Below are positions 1 through 7,965 of a stretch of 35,218 bases of DNA, piece after piece (the stretch's first letter is position 1; each line of letters starts with the position of its first letter). The notes below the pieces were generated by a model. It made no database searches. It was not told the origin of the DNA and saw only the letters and a list, made by a program, of their open reading frames with translations. Made by a program: the position numbers and the translations under genes. Source of the stretch: Thermoproteota archaeon (GTDB taxonomy: Archaea > Thermoproteota > Thermoprotei_A > EX4484-217-1 > JAPDJV01); NCBI GenBank assembly GCA_029258925.1, contig JAPDJV010000042.1, forward strand, positions 1 to 35,218. Reading direction: 5' to 3'.

Positions 1-196
1 TTATATTGTATTGGACACGGTTAGGTTCATCACGGTCTCCGCTGAGCCGCCTACGGGAGTCTTTTTAGCTCCCCTTGGAACCCAGCGGTCACCAATAAAC
101 TCTTAGAGCTTAGGAGTTTATAGGTCTTACGAACTTCTCCAAAGGCATGAAAGACATACTATGATACAGAAAGATATAATCTAACATTTCTGCCCC
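1..196 (-). repeat. Structured ~195-bp repeat, left copy
   Basis: Near-identical to 27977-28170. The stretch from about 15 to 59 is identical in both copies, and the last ~87 bases differ at one position; the middle (60-68 and 93-107) varies. Read on the minus strand it has a TATA-like element (about 171-182), a short ORF tail ending in FVRPINS, then an RNA-like fold: outer stem 39-44 with 83-88, inner hairpin 55-59 with 69-73, then GTGATGAAC (minus strand; plus 25-33). The right boundary falls at the CCCC ending near 196, where a truncated maf gene begins. The left boundary may lie outside the window. I infer a short mobile-element remnant, perhaps the 3' end plus guide-RNA scaffold of a lost TnpB element; a non-autonomous MITE-like element is the alternative. 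Confidence 0.75.
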
Positions 197-652
197 CTAG
201 AGGTAGTCGTCTCGAGATCTAGAGCAAAGGCATTAAGCGTGGTCCACATAGTGGAGGACGCTTTGATAATAAGCGGGGATACTATCATCGTTTTTAAGAA
301 TAAGATACTTGGGAAGCCTAGAGATCTAGATGAGGCTAGGAGAATGCTAAGAGAATTGAGAGGTAGATGGCATAGGGTGATCAGTTCCGTCACAGTCTGT
401 AATTCGAATACCCTTGAGTGTAGGAGTGCAATTGATGTGGCATACGTGAAGATGAGATATTATAGTGGTGGGGAATTAAAGGAGTATTTGGAGACAGGTG
501 AGCCACTTAATGTTGCTGGAGCGTATAGAATTCAAGGTGCTGGATTCAAGCTTGTTGAGATGGTGATAGGAGATCTAACTACAATCATAGGCCTCCCAGT
601 GAAAGCCACATTAAGATTATTGAGATCCATGGGGGCAGTTTTCAACTTTTAA
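195..652 (+). pseudogene. maf: 5'-truncated Maf-family nucleotide pyrophosphatase
   Basis: Maf proteins hydrolyse non-canonical or surplus NTPs (house-cleaning pyrophosphatases). The core is clear: ISGDTIIVFKNKILGKP (the GADTVV...GKP motif) followed by DEARRMLRELRGRWHRV. The reading frame stays open upstream of the first possible start (GTG at 239), and the residues encoded from about 197 (LEVVVSRSRAKALS) still look Maf-like, so the gene once extended further left. The N-terminal signature of the family (SxSPRR with the nucleotide-binding loop) is missing. The frame runs into a stop inside the adjoining repeat at 182-184. A 137-residue product from 239 would lack the active-site loop, compared with about 190 residues normally. 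I therefore call it a gene remnant, although a short product cannot be excluded. Confidence 0.75.
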
Positions 653-743
653 GCTGCTCACGAGCATGTTCCATGAAATAGTCTAAGCAAGGTTTTATGG
701 AGTAACTCCCACAAGCTTAAATTCATTCATAGTATTATTAGGT

Positions 744-1931
744 GTGGAAAACGCCGGCTACATGGTGTTGGACATGAAATCTTTGAATCTACTAGCTAAA
801 ATAGAGCCGAAGTCCGCTGGCCAGATGGAAATGCTGAAAGCCTTGAAAAGCGATGCCGAGATAGTGGGCTTATTTGGCCCTACTGGAACAGGTAAAAGCT
901 TGTTTAGCATAGTATACGGGATAACAGCCACTATTAATGGAGATTACAGTAGGCTACTCATATGCAAGCCCATAGTAGATGTCGTTACGGGAAGAGAGTA
1001 TACCGCAGTAGAGGTGGGGGCATTATACTATGATCTAGCTAAAGCCTATTTAATAGATATTTTAAGCGGGATAACTGATTGGGGAAGTATAGAAGAACTT
1101 TTTGGAAAAGGCAAGATAATGCTTGTTGACACGCACTATCTTAGAGGTAGAACATTCGATAATTCAATAATATTCCTAGACGACGTACAGGCTGTGCCAT
1201 TAGAGAGCTGCCTAGAAGTATTGATGAGGCTTGGAAGCAATAGCAGGCTGATAATAGCAGGAGACCCCATATTCCAGAAGACAGGTATCGAAAAAGATAG
1301 TGCCACAATTCTGCGCGAAATACTTCTTGGAGAGGAGGATGCAAGAGTAGTTGACTTGGGCGTAAAGGATGTTATAAGGCCCGGAGCTAGGAGAGGACTA
1401 AAATTCGTGTTCGAGGCCAGAGTTAGGAAGAGAACTCTAACAGAACTCGAGTCTAAGATCATGGATAGCGCGAGAATATATGCGCCCGATGCAGACATGT
1501 TGACGATAATTAGCCTAGTTGAAGAGAAGAAGGCGTATGAAATCACTAGCCCTCATACACCGGACGCCCTAATAATAGTTAAGGAAGGACATATGGGTAG
1601 AATTGTCGGCAAGGGAGGAGAGAGGATTAGAAGCATAGAGGAAGAAACAGAGCTCAGACTTAGAGCAGTCGAGCTAACATTAGATTTCACAGAGTTCATA
1701 AGAGCAATACACCCAGTTGCATGGGTCTATAAGCACCTAGTAGACGCAGACTTCGCTGGACCATTAATAGAGTTCAAAATTAAAAGTGAAGCATTTGGAC
1801 CATTTGTGGGGCAAAAAGGTTTCCACATCAAGTTCATAGACAGCGTGTTCAGAAAGCTTATTGGAGTTGGTGCAGCAGCAGTCGAGGTTACGGTGAAAGA
1901 GGAGGCGAGAAGGGCTAGGAGAAAATCCTAG
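744..1931 (+). CDS. PhoH-like P-loop ATPase with C-terminal KH domains
   Basis: This is an archaeal PhoH-family NTPase fused to KH RNA-binding domains, so an RNA-linked ATPase or helicase-like role is likely; the substrate is unknown. Walker A GPTGTGKS lies at residues 45-52, Walker B IIFLDDVQ at about 142-149, and a sensor-type GDP at 173-175. A KH GxxG loop (GRIVGKGGERI) is at 285-295, and a second, weaker one (GPFVGQKG) at 351-358. The length of 395 residues fits the PhoH-KH arrangement known in archaea. The start is GTG at 744, 9-14 nt behind a modest RBS; ATG at codon 7 is an alternative. A TATA-like CTTAAAT sits near 715. The next gene starts 22 nt downstream and may be cotranscribed. 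Confidence 0.9.
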   Translation: MENAGYMVLDMKSLNLLAKIEPKSAGQMEMLKALKSDAEIVGLFGPTGTGKSLFSIVYGITATINGDYSRLLICKPIVDVVTGREYTAVEVGALYYDLAKAYLIDILSGITDWGSIEELFGKGKIMLVDTHYLRGRTFDNSIIFLDDVQAVPLESCLEVLMRLGSNSRLIIAGDPIFQKTGIEKDSATILREILLGEEDARVVDLGVKDVIRPGARRGLKFVFEARVRKRTLTELESKIMDSARIYAPDADMLTIISLVEEKKAYEITSPHTPDALIIVKEGHMGRIVGKGGERIRSIEEETELRLRAVELTLDFTEFIRAIHPVAWVYKHLVDADFAGPLIEFKIKSEAFGPFVGQKGFHIKFIDSVFRKLIGVGAAAVEVTVKEEARRARRKS

Positions 1932-1953
1932 TATGAATGGCTAGGGAGGAAAA

Positions 1954-2394
1954 GTGGGACGTCGAATACGTATCGCATGGGATAAAGAGGGAAGGACAGG
2001 ATTTTACGTAGAGTTTAAGGGAGAAGATGTCTGTTTCTACGCGAAGAACACCTGTATCACATTTTCACCTAGGAAGATAACTGTTGAAGGAAACGTTGAC
2101 AAAATTATGGAGTACGATACACCTAAAAGAAAGTATTTGTACATCGAGTTCGAGGAGCCAATCGAGCCTCTCATAGTTGGCTGCAGATATAGTAGTCTGA
2201 TATTGTTTAAGGGATTCGAAATTAGGGTAACGATCGTAAGCGATGAATTGAAGTACATTACAATAATTACTCCAGGTCTATGGATATATTATTACGCCAT
2301 CATCTCAAATGACATTATTGGGGTAGAGCTTCCCAGAAAGAAAAAGGTTTTCAGGGAGGAGGCGGAGAGAGAGATAATAGTATACTTCACTTAA
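1954..2394 (+). CDS. Conserved hypothetical protein (146 aa)
   Basis: I do not recognise this family. The protein is soluble-looking, with no signal peptide or membrane segment, and is rich in alternating hydrophobic/charged stretches typical of beta strands (TGFYVEFKGEDVCFYA, KYLYIEFEEP). The start is GTG at 1954 with a strong RBS (AGGGAGGA, 1943-1950). It follows the PhoH-KH gene after 22 nt in the same direction, which suggests an operon. Its 3' end overlaps the convergent deacetylase-like gene by 4 nt. Function unknown. Confidence 0.8.
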   Translation: MGRRIRIAWDKEGRTGFYVEFKGEDVCFYAKNTCITFSPRKITVEGNVDKIMEYDTPKRKYLYIEFEEPIEPLIVGCRYSSLILFKGFEIRVTIVSDELKYITIITPGLWIYYYAIISNDIIGVELPRKKKVFREEAEREIIVYFT

Positions 2395-3437
2395 CTAAGG
2401 TATGATATTTCCATTCGAAGAATTCTAGCATTCTCGTTGAACTCCGAGAAAACTCTTTTAGCAGAAGAAGTCTCCTCTTCTACAACAGGGTTCCCTGCTC
2501 CAATTAATCCAGCAATAAAAGCTGGTGCCCCTCTAGTAAGTCCAGTAGAATATCCCCCTTCTAGTGCTACGAGTACTCTCTTTGAGTGTTTCCTAATAAT
2601 CCTACCCAGCCTGTAATAACTGTTCGAGGTAAGTCTTAGATCAGCGAGTCCGTCCCCACGATAAGCGTCGAAGCCCGCTGAAACTAGGATTACTTCAGGA
2701 GTAAAGTGTTCAATGACTTCCTCCGAGATCCCTATAGCCTCCAAGTAGACATCGTCTCCGGAACCCGGGGGAACTATTATGTTGATCTTACTCCCCCTAC
2801 CCTTCCCACTTCCAGTCATCCAAGGATACCCCGTGTACGGGTAGAGAGTTCGGGGATCCTGATGTATGTCCACGTGTATTACCCTAGGGTCTCTATAGTA
2901 TATTTCTTGAGTGCCGTTTCCATAGTGGACGTCGAAGTCCAAAACGAGAAGCCTGTCTCCACCTCCAATTCTCTCAAGTACCTCCTCCACTGAGAAAGCT
3001 ATATTGTTGAATATGCAGAAGCCATTCGAGGACGCGTTAAATGCTTTACCACCTCTACCAGCATGGTGGCCTGGAGGCCTACATAAAATCAGGACCGTTC
3101 CACCCCAATCCATTATCCTCCTAGCCCCACTAATACATGATCCAATAGAGTACTTAACAGCTTCAATAGTACCCTTGGAGACGTAGGTGTCTGGATCGAT
3201 GAAAGCAGGAGCCCTCCTACATAAATCAATAACATACCTCACGTAGCCCTCATAGTGGACTTTCTTCAGCACATCTAAGTCCTCTAAGGGTTCAGGTTTA
3301 TTGAAAGCCCCCTCAGAAACTATACTGTATTTAATCAAGCTATTGACTAGTAGTCTAAGCCTGTTGGGGTTCTCCGGGTGATCGAACCACGGCTTATGAG
3401 CGTAGAATTGTTCTCCGAAAAACACTTCTAAGACCAT
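2391..3437 (-). CDS. Histone deacetylase / AcuC-family zinc hydrolase
   Basis: This is a class II HDAC-like amidohydrolase (AcuC/AphA superfamily). In archaea these probably deacetylate proteins, polyamines or small acetyl-amides; the actual substrate cannot be told from sequence. The catalytic set is complete: PPGHHAG with the His pair at 124-125, zinc ligands Asp169 and His171 in LDFDVHYGNGT, the third ligand Asp257 in SAGFDAY, and Tyr296 in EGGYS. The length of 348 residues is normal. The start is ATG at 3437. The gene is divergent from the eIF2B-like operon; the palindromic TATA-like element near 3504-3513 could serve both directions. Confidence 0.92.
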   Translation of the reverse strand: MVLEVFFGEQFYAHKPWFDHPENPNRLRLLVNSLIKYSIVSEGAFNKPEPLEDLDVLKKVHYEGYVRYVIDLCRRAPAFIDPDTYVSKGTIEAVKYSIGSCISGARRIMDWGGTVLILCRPPGHHAGRGGKAFNASSNGFCIFNNIAFSVEEVLERIGGGDRLLVLDFDVHYGNGTQEIYYRDPRVIHVDIHQDPRTLYPYTGYPWMTGSGKGRGSKINIIVPPGSGDDVYLEAIGISEEVIEHFTPEVILVSAGFDAYRGDGLADLRLTSNSYYRLGRIIRKHSKRVLVALEGGYSTGLTRGAPAFIAGLIGAGNPVVEEETSSAKRVFSEFNENARILRMEISYLS

Positions 3438-3502
3438 TCTCCCACCTGAACAGCAATTAACTCACAGCCTTCACATTGCTACTGGAAACACTTAGCTAAG
3501 TA

Positions 3503-3513
3503 GATATTTATAG
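3503..3513. promoter_or_regulatory. TATA element between divergent genes
   Basis: The sequence ATATTTATAG is followed about 25 nt later by the expected start region and an RBS (AAGGGGA, about 3538-3544) placed 5-6 nt before the TTG at 3550. Its TATTTATA core is self-complementary, so it could also drive the leftward deacetylase gene, whose start lies about 65 nt away. This is inferred from sequence alone. Confidence 0.5.
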
Positions 3514-3549
3514 AGTTAGTAGCTTAACTTTAGATTTAAGGGGATATGA

Positions 3550-4521
3550 TTGGAAACTATGATAGGTTATGATACTATTAGAAGCTCTACTGAGACAGGT
3601 ATTATTGCATTGAACGTGTTGAAAAGCATTCTACCCCAGTGTAAGTCAATTAAACAATTAGAGAATCTCCTAGTATCCTATGTTAGAAAGACTATTAGTT
3701 CTAGACCAACCTCAGCTATGATGATAAATGTTTTCAGGAAAACATTGTCCACATTTCTAGACCTCAAGGATGTCGGGGAAGTTGAGAGAGTGAAGAGTGC
3801 TTTAGGAAAAGTTATTGAAGAAGAATTGAAGAATGCGTATGAGAGCCTCAATAGAGCAGCCCTAATAGCATCTAAGAGAATAGTGGATGGAGACGTTGTC
3901 ATGACAAATGCGTACAGCATAACTATTCTAAAGACTTTGGAATATGCCAAGGGAGATGGAAAGGATTTCAGGATAATAGTGGCCGAGTCTAGGCCGGGAG
4001 ACGATGGACACGTAACTGCGAAGCTTCTTTCAAAAGCAGGATTCAAAGTAACTCTAATAATAGACAGTGCTATAAGGTATTTCATGAAGTATGCGACGAA
4101 GGTTTTCGTCGGAGCAGAGGCTATAGCATCCAATGGAGCTGCAGTGAGCAAGCTTGGAACATCAGTTATGGCATTATCTGCAAGCGAGGCAAGAGTCAGA
4201 GTATTCGTCGTAGCCGGAACATACAAACTTTACTTAGACACCGTTTTCGGAGAATTAGTCGATATACCTGAAGCAAAACCCAAAGCCATTCTCTCTAGGG
4301 AAACATGGATGAATATCGGCGAACAACTAGAGGTTTATGCTCCTCTCCTAGACGTTACTCCACCCGAATACATCGACGCAATAATAACAGAGAGAGGGCT
4401 AGTGGCTCCGCAGGCAATCCCCCTACTAATTAAGGAGGTGTATGGCGAGTGGCCTCCCCGCATACGGGGAGTGGAGGAACTATTGCAGGAAATAGGTGGT
4501 GGAAGTGGAGATTCCCGTTGA
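3550..4521 (+). CDS. eIF2B-alpha/R15P-isomerase-like paralogue, catalytic residues lost
   Basis: A member of the eIF2B alpha/beta/delta - ribose-1,5-bisphosphate isomerase - MTNA superfamily, 323 residues, with the Rossmann-like C-terminal half and the family signature DVTPPEYIDAIITERG. Aligned to its neighbour, the catalytic cysteine of THCNS is Ala121 (TNAYS) and the catalytic aspartate of VGADTV is Glu190 (VGAEAI). Isomerase activity is therefore unlikely. It may be a structural or regulatory partner of the downstream enzyme, or a true eIF2B-alpha-like protein. The start is TTG at 3550 with RBS AAGGGGA; ATG at 3559 is an alternative. It overlaps the next gene by 26 nt, implying tight coupling. 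A 47-bp block near its 3' end is identical to the neighbour. Confidence 0.85.
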   Translation: METMIGYDTIRSSTETGIIALNVLKSILPQCKSIKQLENLLVSYVRKTISSRPTSAMMINVFRKTLSTFLDLKDVGEVERVKSALGKVIEEELKNAYESLNRAALIASKRIVDGDVVMTNAYSITILKTLEYAKGDGKDFRIIVAESRPGDDGHVTAKLLSKAGFKVTLIIDSAIRYFMKYATKVFVGAEAIASNGAAVSKLGTSVMALSASEARVRVFVVAGTYKLYLDTVFGELVDIPEAKPKAILSRETWMNIGEQLEVYAPLLDVTPPEYIDAIITERGLVAPQAIPLLIKEVYGEWPPRIRGVEELLQEIGGGSGDSR

Positions 4522-5473
4522 AGTCATGAGAATAGCCGAAGAAATAAAGACTATGAAGTTAAGGGGTGCTGGGAAAATAGCTAGAGCTGCAGCTAAAGCA
4601 TTAATGATTTCAGCACTAGAATACAATGGGCCGAATGATGTAAACAGCTTCATAACATACATGAACAGGATTAAAAAGATACTACTGAATACTAGGCCGA
4701 CAGCAGTTTCGCTTCCAAACGCAGTACTTTACGTAACTAGAGATCTTGGAAGAATCCCAGGCAGCTTCGAGGATGCCAAGAGAACTGTTGTTGAGAGAGC
4801 AAGGGAGTTCATAAAGTATTCTCTAGAAGCGAAGAAGAAGATAGGGGTTATTGGAGCGAAGAGGATTTTGGATGGAGAAACTATTTTGACACATTGCAAT
4901 AGCAGTGTTGCAATAGAAATATTGAAAACAGCTTTCCTCGAAGGAAAGAAAATAAGAGTTTACGCGACTGAAACAAGGCCCTTATTTCAAGGCCACTTAA
5001 CTGCCAAACAACTCCTCGAAATAGGTATACCAGTAACCCTAATACCAGATGCAGCAGTCAGGCTTGTTATGAAAAATGTTGACAAGGTTATTGTCGGAGC
5101 AGACACTGTTGCAGCTAATGGTGCTGTAGTCAACAAGATTGGAACATCTCAGATAGCGCTCTCAGCCCACGAAGCTAGAGTGAGAGTATTTGTTGCAGCA
5201 GAAACCTTCAAGTTCAGCCCAGCGACAGTCATAGGGGAACTAGTGGTCATAGAGGAGAGAAGTCCTATTGAAGTAGTTGGAGAAGATTTCTTAAAGAACT
5301 ATCCCAGCATAGATGTCAGAAACCCCTCCTTCGACGTTACTCCACCCGAATACATCGACGCAATAATAACAGAGAGAGGTTTAATACCTCCCCAAGCATC
5401 CATCTTAATACTAAGGGAGGTATTCGGGTGGACTATTGAAGACTACATTGTCGAGAAGCTGTCCGAGGTATGA
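4496..5473 (+). CDS. Ribose-1,5-bisphosphate isomerase
   Basis: Converts ribose-1,5-bisphosphate to ribulose-1,5-bisphosphate, the RuBisCO substrate of the archaeal nucleoside/AMP degradation route. Both catalytic residues of the family are in place: Cys134 in LTHCNSS and Asp203 in VGADTVAANG, together with GAKRILDGE and the C-terminal DVTPPEYIDAIITERG. The length is 325 residues, as usual. The start is GTG at 4496, inside the upstream paralogue. The PfkB kinase gene overlaps its stop by 4 nt, so the three genes form one transcription unit. The alternative of an eIF2B subunit is made less likely by the intact active site. Confidence 0.85.
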   Translation: MVEVEIPVEVMRIAEEIKTMKLRGAGKIARAAAKALMISALEYNGPNDVNSFITYMNRIKKILLNTRPTAVSLPNAVLYVTRDLGRIPGSFEDAKRTVVERAREFIKYSLEAKKKIGVIGAKRILDGETILTHCNSSVAIEILKTAFLEGKKIRVYATETRPLFQGHLTAKQLLEIGIPVTLIPDAAVRLVMKNVDKVIVGADTVAANGAVVNKIGTSQIALSAHEARVRVFVAAETFKFSPATVIGELVVIEERSPIEVVGEDFLKNYPSIDVRNPSFDVTPPEYIDAIITERGLIPPQASILILREVFGWTIEDYIVEKLSEV

Positions 5474-6417
5474 TAATGGAGTACGATGTTGTTTCAATAG
5501 GAAACGCGAACATCGATATAGTGGTCTACGTTAAGAAAGTTCCGGAAGCTGATGAAGCTATAGAAGCATTCGACTACGCCATGTCTCCAGGTGGATCGGC
5601 GTCGAACTTCGCTGTATCAGCCCAACTAATGGGCGCTAAAGCATGTTTTGTTGGCTGCGTAGGCGAAGACTACTTCGGCGAAATGGTTTTATCCGGGTTT
5701 AGGTCGGCTGGTGTAAGCGTTGAATACGTCAAGTTCTCTAAGAAGCCCACTGGAATAGTCTTCATAATAGTAGGTGAGGAAGGAGTTAGGAGGATGATCG
5801 CCTACAGGGGGGCGAACCTTGATTTAGAGCCGGGTGATTTAAGAGGGGAGCTGTTTGATAAGACGAAGATAGTTCACGTTGCAAGCGTTAGAATAGGAAT
5901 AGCGTTAAAAGCGTCCGTGGAGGCAAGTAGGAGGGGATTGAAGTTCTCGTACGATCCCGGCTTCTCTGCAACAGAGAGAGGTATAGAAGCGTTAAAACCT
6001 ATTCTAAGTAGGACGCACGTGCTATACTTGAATACTAGGGAGCTAGCGAACCTAGTCGGCGTAGATGATCCTCTAGCTGCAGAAAAAATTCTACCATATG
6101 GTCCGAAAATAATTGTAGTGAAGCTCGGTTCTAGGGGATCGTTCATTGTTACAAAATACGAGAAAATACATGTACCCCCATATAGGCCAATGAAGGTTGT
6201 TGATACTACTGGGGCTGGAGATGTGTTCGCAGCGGCATTCACCATTGGACTTCTAGAAGGCTATAGTCTCCACGACTCCGCTCTCCTAGGCTCCATCGCT
6301 GCAGGAATAAAGATCTCTGGCAAAGGTGCTAGAAGTAATATTCCAGACAGAAGAAGAGTATTTGAGGTCTTTGAAAAAGTTAAGAGAAAACTTGAGTCAG
6401 AAATTAGGTTATTCTGA
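5470..6417 (+). CDS. PfkB-family sugar kinase, possibly ribose-1-phosphate kinase
   Basis: A ribokinase-like kinase of 315 residues. It carries the N-terminal substrate-binding PGGSASNFAV (about 40-49), the glycine-rich VGCVGEDYFG, and the C-terminal anion-hole/catalytic motif DTTGAGDVFAAAF with the catalytic Asp. The start codon overlaps the stop of the R15P isomerase gene (ATGATAATGG around 5470), so translation is coupled. In Thermococcus an ADP-dependent PfkB enzyme phosphorylates ribose-1-phosphate to ribose-1,5-bisphosphate just ahead of the isomerase. The context makes the same role likely here, but sequence alone cannot exclude a nucleoside or ribose kinase. Confidence 0.85.
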   Translation: MIMEYDVVSIGNANIDIVVYVKKVPEADEAIEAFDYAMSPGGSASNFAVSAQLMGAKACFVGCVGEDYFGEMVLSGFRSAGVSVEYVKFSKKPTGIVFIIVGEEGVRRMIAYRGANLDLEPGDLRGELFDKTKIVHVASVRIGIALKASVEASRRGLKFSYDPGFSATERGIEALKPILSRTHVLYLNTRELANLVGVDDPLAAEKILPYGPKIIVVKLGSRGSFIVTKYEKIHVPPYRPMKVVDTTGAGDVFAAAFTIGLLEGYSLHDSALLGSIAAGIKISGKGARSNIPDRRRVFEVFEKVKRKLESEIRLF

Positions 6418-6476
6418 ACATAATTGAGCAACATATTATATAGGTGTCTAGAGAAGTATATTACAGGAGATTTATT

Positions 6477-6569
6477 ATGCGACCTCTATCCCCACTCGCA
6501 AAACTACTTGAAGCAGAGAGTGAGCTGAATTTTACGTTGGAAAGAGTGGCACGGAGATTATTGGAGTAG
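6477..6569 (+). CDS. Possible 30-residue small protein
   Basis: A short ORF that begins with ATG and ends at TAG 6567-6569. It is preceded by AGGAGA (6465-6470) at a good spacing and by an AT-rich TATATAGG-like element about 40 nt upstream. The product would be a charged amphipathic peptide with an LLEAESELNF...ERVARRLLE helix pattern. It lies between the kinase and nucleotidyltransferase genes in the same direction. It could be a real microprotein or only leader sequence. Confidence 0.3.
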   Translation: MRPLSPLAKLLEAESELNFTLERVARRLLE

Positions 6570-6589
6570 GGTGACGAAGCGTAGGCTAG

Positions 6590-7375
6590 GTGGTGTCCAT
6601 GGGGGGAAGTATTAAAGGAGTAGTATTGTGTGGGGGTAAAGGTGTTAGGCTGAGGCCTCTCACATATTACTTTCAGAAAACAATGATACCAATAGGCCCC
6701 CTCCAGAAGCCCCTCCTAGAATACATTATCAGACTTCTAAGATATCATGGAGTAGTTGATATAGTGTTGCTAGTCGGATACAAAAGTGCGCAGATAAAAA
6801 ACTACTTCGGCAACGGCAGAAGATTCAACGTATCCATAAACTACGTTGAAGATAATCCAGAAACACCTGGAACTGGAGGAGCACTCTTAAATGCTTATCT
6901 CAACAAAGCTGTTGGAGCCCATGATAGGATCATAGTGTACTATGGAGACATATTATCCGACATAAATCTCAGGAGAATGCTGGAACATCATGAAGCAGTT
7001 GGATCGATGGCGACTCTAGCAACGGCCAAAGGCTACAAGGTCTCAGTTGGAGTTGTGAGAACAGAGAGCAGTGGGAGAATAGAGAGTATTGTGGAGAAGC
7101 CAGTGCTTCCTCTAAAAGTTGGAATAGGAATACTTGCTTTAGAGGGGAGAGTTCTGGAAGTGCTTAGGGATTTAAGGAAGAAGACTGTGGGGGAACTAGA
7201 TATAATGGGTGATTTAATGCCATACTTGGTGTCCCAGGGATACCCGGTTTACGCGTACGAGGAAGACTGCTTCTGGTATGATGTGGGAAGTACTGAGAGA
7301 TACGAGAAACTAGATAATAATTTGGTGGAAGAAAAATTCTCCTTCCTATTCGAGAAAGGCGAGTTGTTAATTTAG
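6590..7375 (+). CDS. Sugar-phosphate nucleotidyltransferase
   Basis: A glucose-1-phosphate/mannose-1-phosphate nucleotidyltransferase (RmlA/ManC-type NTP_transferase fold). Such enzymes make NDP-sugars for glycan synthesis in the cytoplasm. It has the N-terminal LCGGKGVRLRPLT nucleotide-binding signature (about residues 12-24), IVEKP around 168, and a DVGSTERY motif near the end. At 261 residues there is no C-terminal left-handed helix domain. The exact sugar cannot be read from sequence. GTG at 6590 is the longest start; ATG at 6599, behind a GGTGG-like RBS, is at least as likely. Confidence 0.85.
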   Translation: MVSMGGSIKGVVLCGGKGVRLRPLTYYFQKTMIPIGPLQKPLLEYIIRLLRYHGVVDIVLLVGYKSAQIKNYFGNGRRFNVSINYVEDNPETPGTGGALLNAYLNKAVGAHDRIIVYYGDILSDINLRRMLEHHEAVGSMATLATAKGYKVSVGVVRTESSGRIESIVEKPVLPLKVGIGILALEGRVLEVLRDLRKKTVGELDIMGDLMPYLVSQGYPVYAYEEDCFWYDVGSTERYEKLDNNLVEEKFSFLFEKGELLI

Positions 7376-7379
7376 ATTT

Positions 7380-7877
7380 TTAAGACCCACTTTTTCTTCT
7401 TACAACAATTTTCTCGACAAACCTCGATTTCTCTAGGAGAATTACCTTAGGTATGTGCTCTGGGATCTCAACCACTTTAACATTTAATATAGTCTTTATC
7501 TTCCTCTTAACATCCTCAACTGTTACATCGTCCCCTAATACCAGTCTATCGGAGTTCATTATTATAATAGGCTTAGTGAACATACTTAAATCGCCGTGTG
7601 AAAGCTCTACTTCACTAATATTTCTGATTACTGTCGGAATCTCTACTTGTGCAAGTCTCCTAACCTCTTCAGCTGCCCTACTAGTCATCTTCAAGAACTT
7701 AGACAACATATCCAAACTTGTCTCAGCCAAAATAACATATAGTTTAAACGCCTCCGAAGCAAGTTCTCCAAGAGTTTTACCAGTATCTTTAGCTAGCTTA
7801 ACTAGACTTTCATAAGCCTCTTTCTCGACACCTCTAATAGACACGTTTTTCTTTTCCTCATCACTCAAATGTATCAC
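7380..7877 (-). CDS. RHH-like DNA-binding protein with unknown C-terminal domain
   Basis: The first ~50 residues (KKNVSIRGVEKEAYESLVKL...GKTLGELASEAF) fit a ribbon-helix-helix/Arc-type fold: a short strand followed by two helices. The remaining ~110 residues form an unidentified alpha/beta domain. The start is GTG at 7877. An 18-bp perfect palindrome lies 2 nt upstream of the start, downstream of a TTTAAAT TATA element, so it would cover the transcription start. This suggests autoregulation. The 3' end faces the nucleotidyltransferase gene with only 4 nt between. Assignment as RHH rests on pattern only. Confidence 0.65.
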   Translation of the reverse strand: MIHLSDEEKKNVSIRGVEKEAYESLVKLAKDTGKTLGELASEAFKLYVILAETSLDMLSKFLKMTSRAAEEVRRLAQVEIPTVIRNISEVELSHGDLSMFTKPIIIMNSDRLVLGDDVTVEDVKRKIKTILNVKVVEIPEHIPKVILLEKSRFVEKIVVRRKSGS

Positions 7878-7878
7878 C

Positions 7879-7896
7879 TGTATAACTAGTTATACA
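7879..7896. promoter_or_regulatory. 18-bp perfect palindrome, probable operator
   Basis: TGTATAACTAGTTATACA is exactly self-complementary. It lies between a TATA-like TTTAAAT (about 7906-7912, minus strand) and the GTG start of the RHH-like gene, at the predicted transcription start. RHH dimers bind such symmetric sites, so repression of its own gene is a plausible reading. Confidence 0.6.
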
Positions 7897-7965
7897 TGTT
7901 TTACATTTAAACGTATCGCTGAAACAAGCTTAAATCATCTTAAAAACTAGGTAAATGGGGGGAAT

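Noticed and set aside
3678-4226. 182-codon minus-strand ORF
   Set aside because: Antisense to a well-supported eIF2B-family gene; no start signal or recognisable domain.
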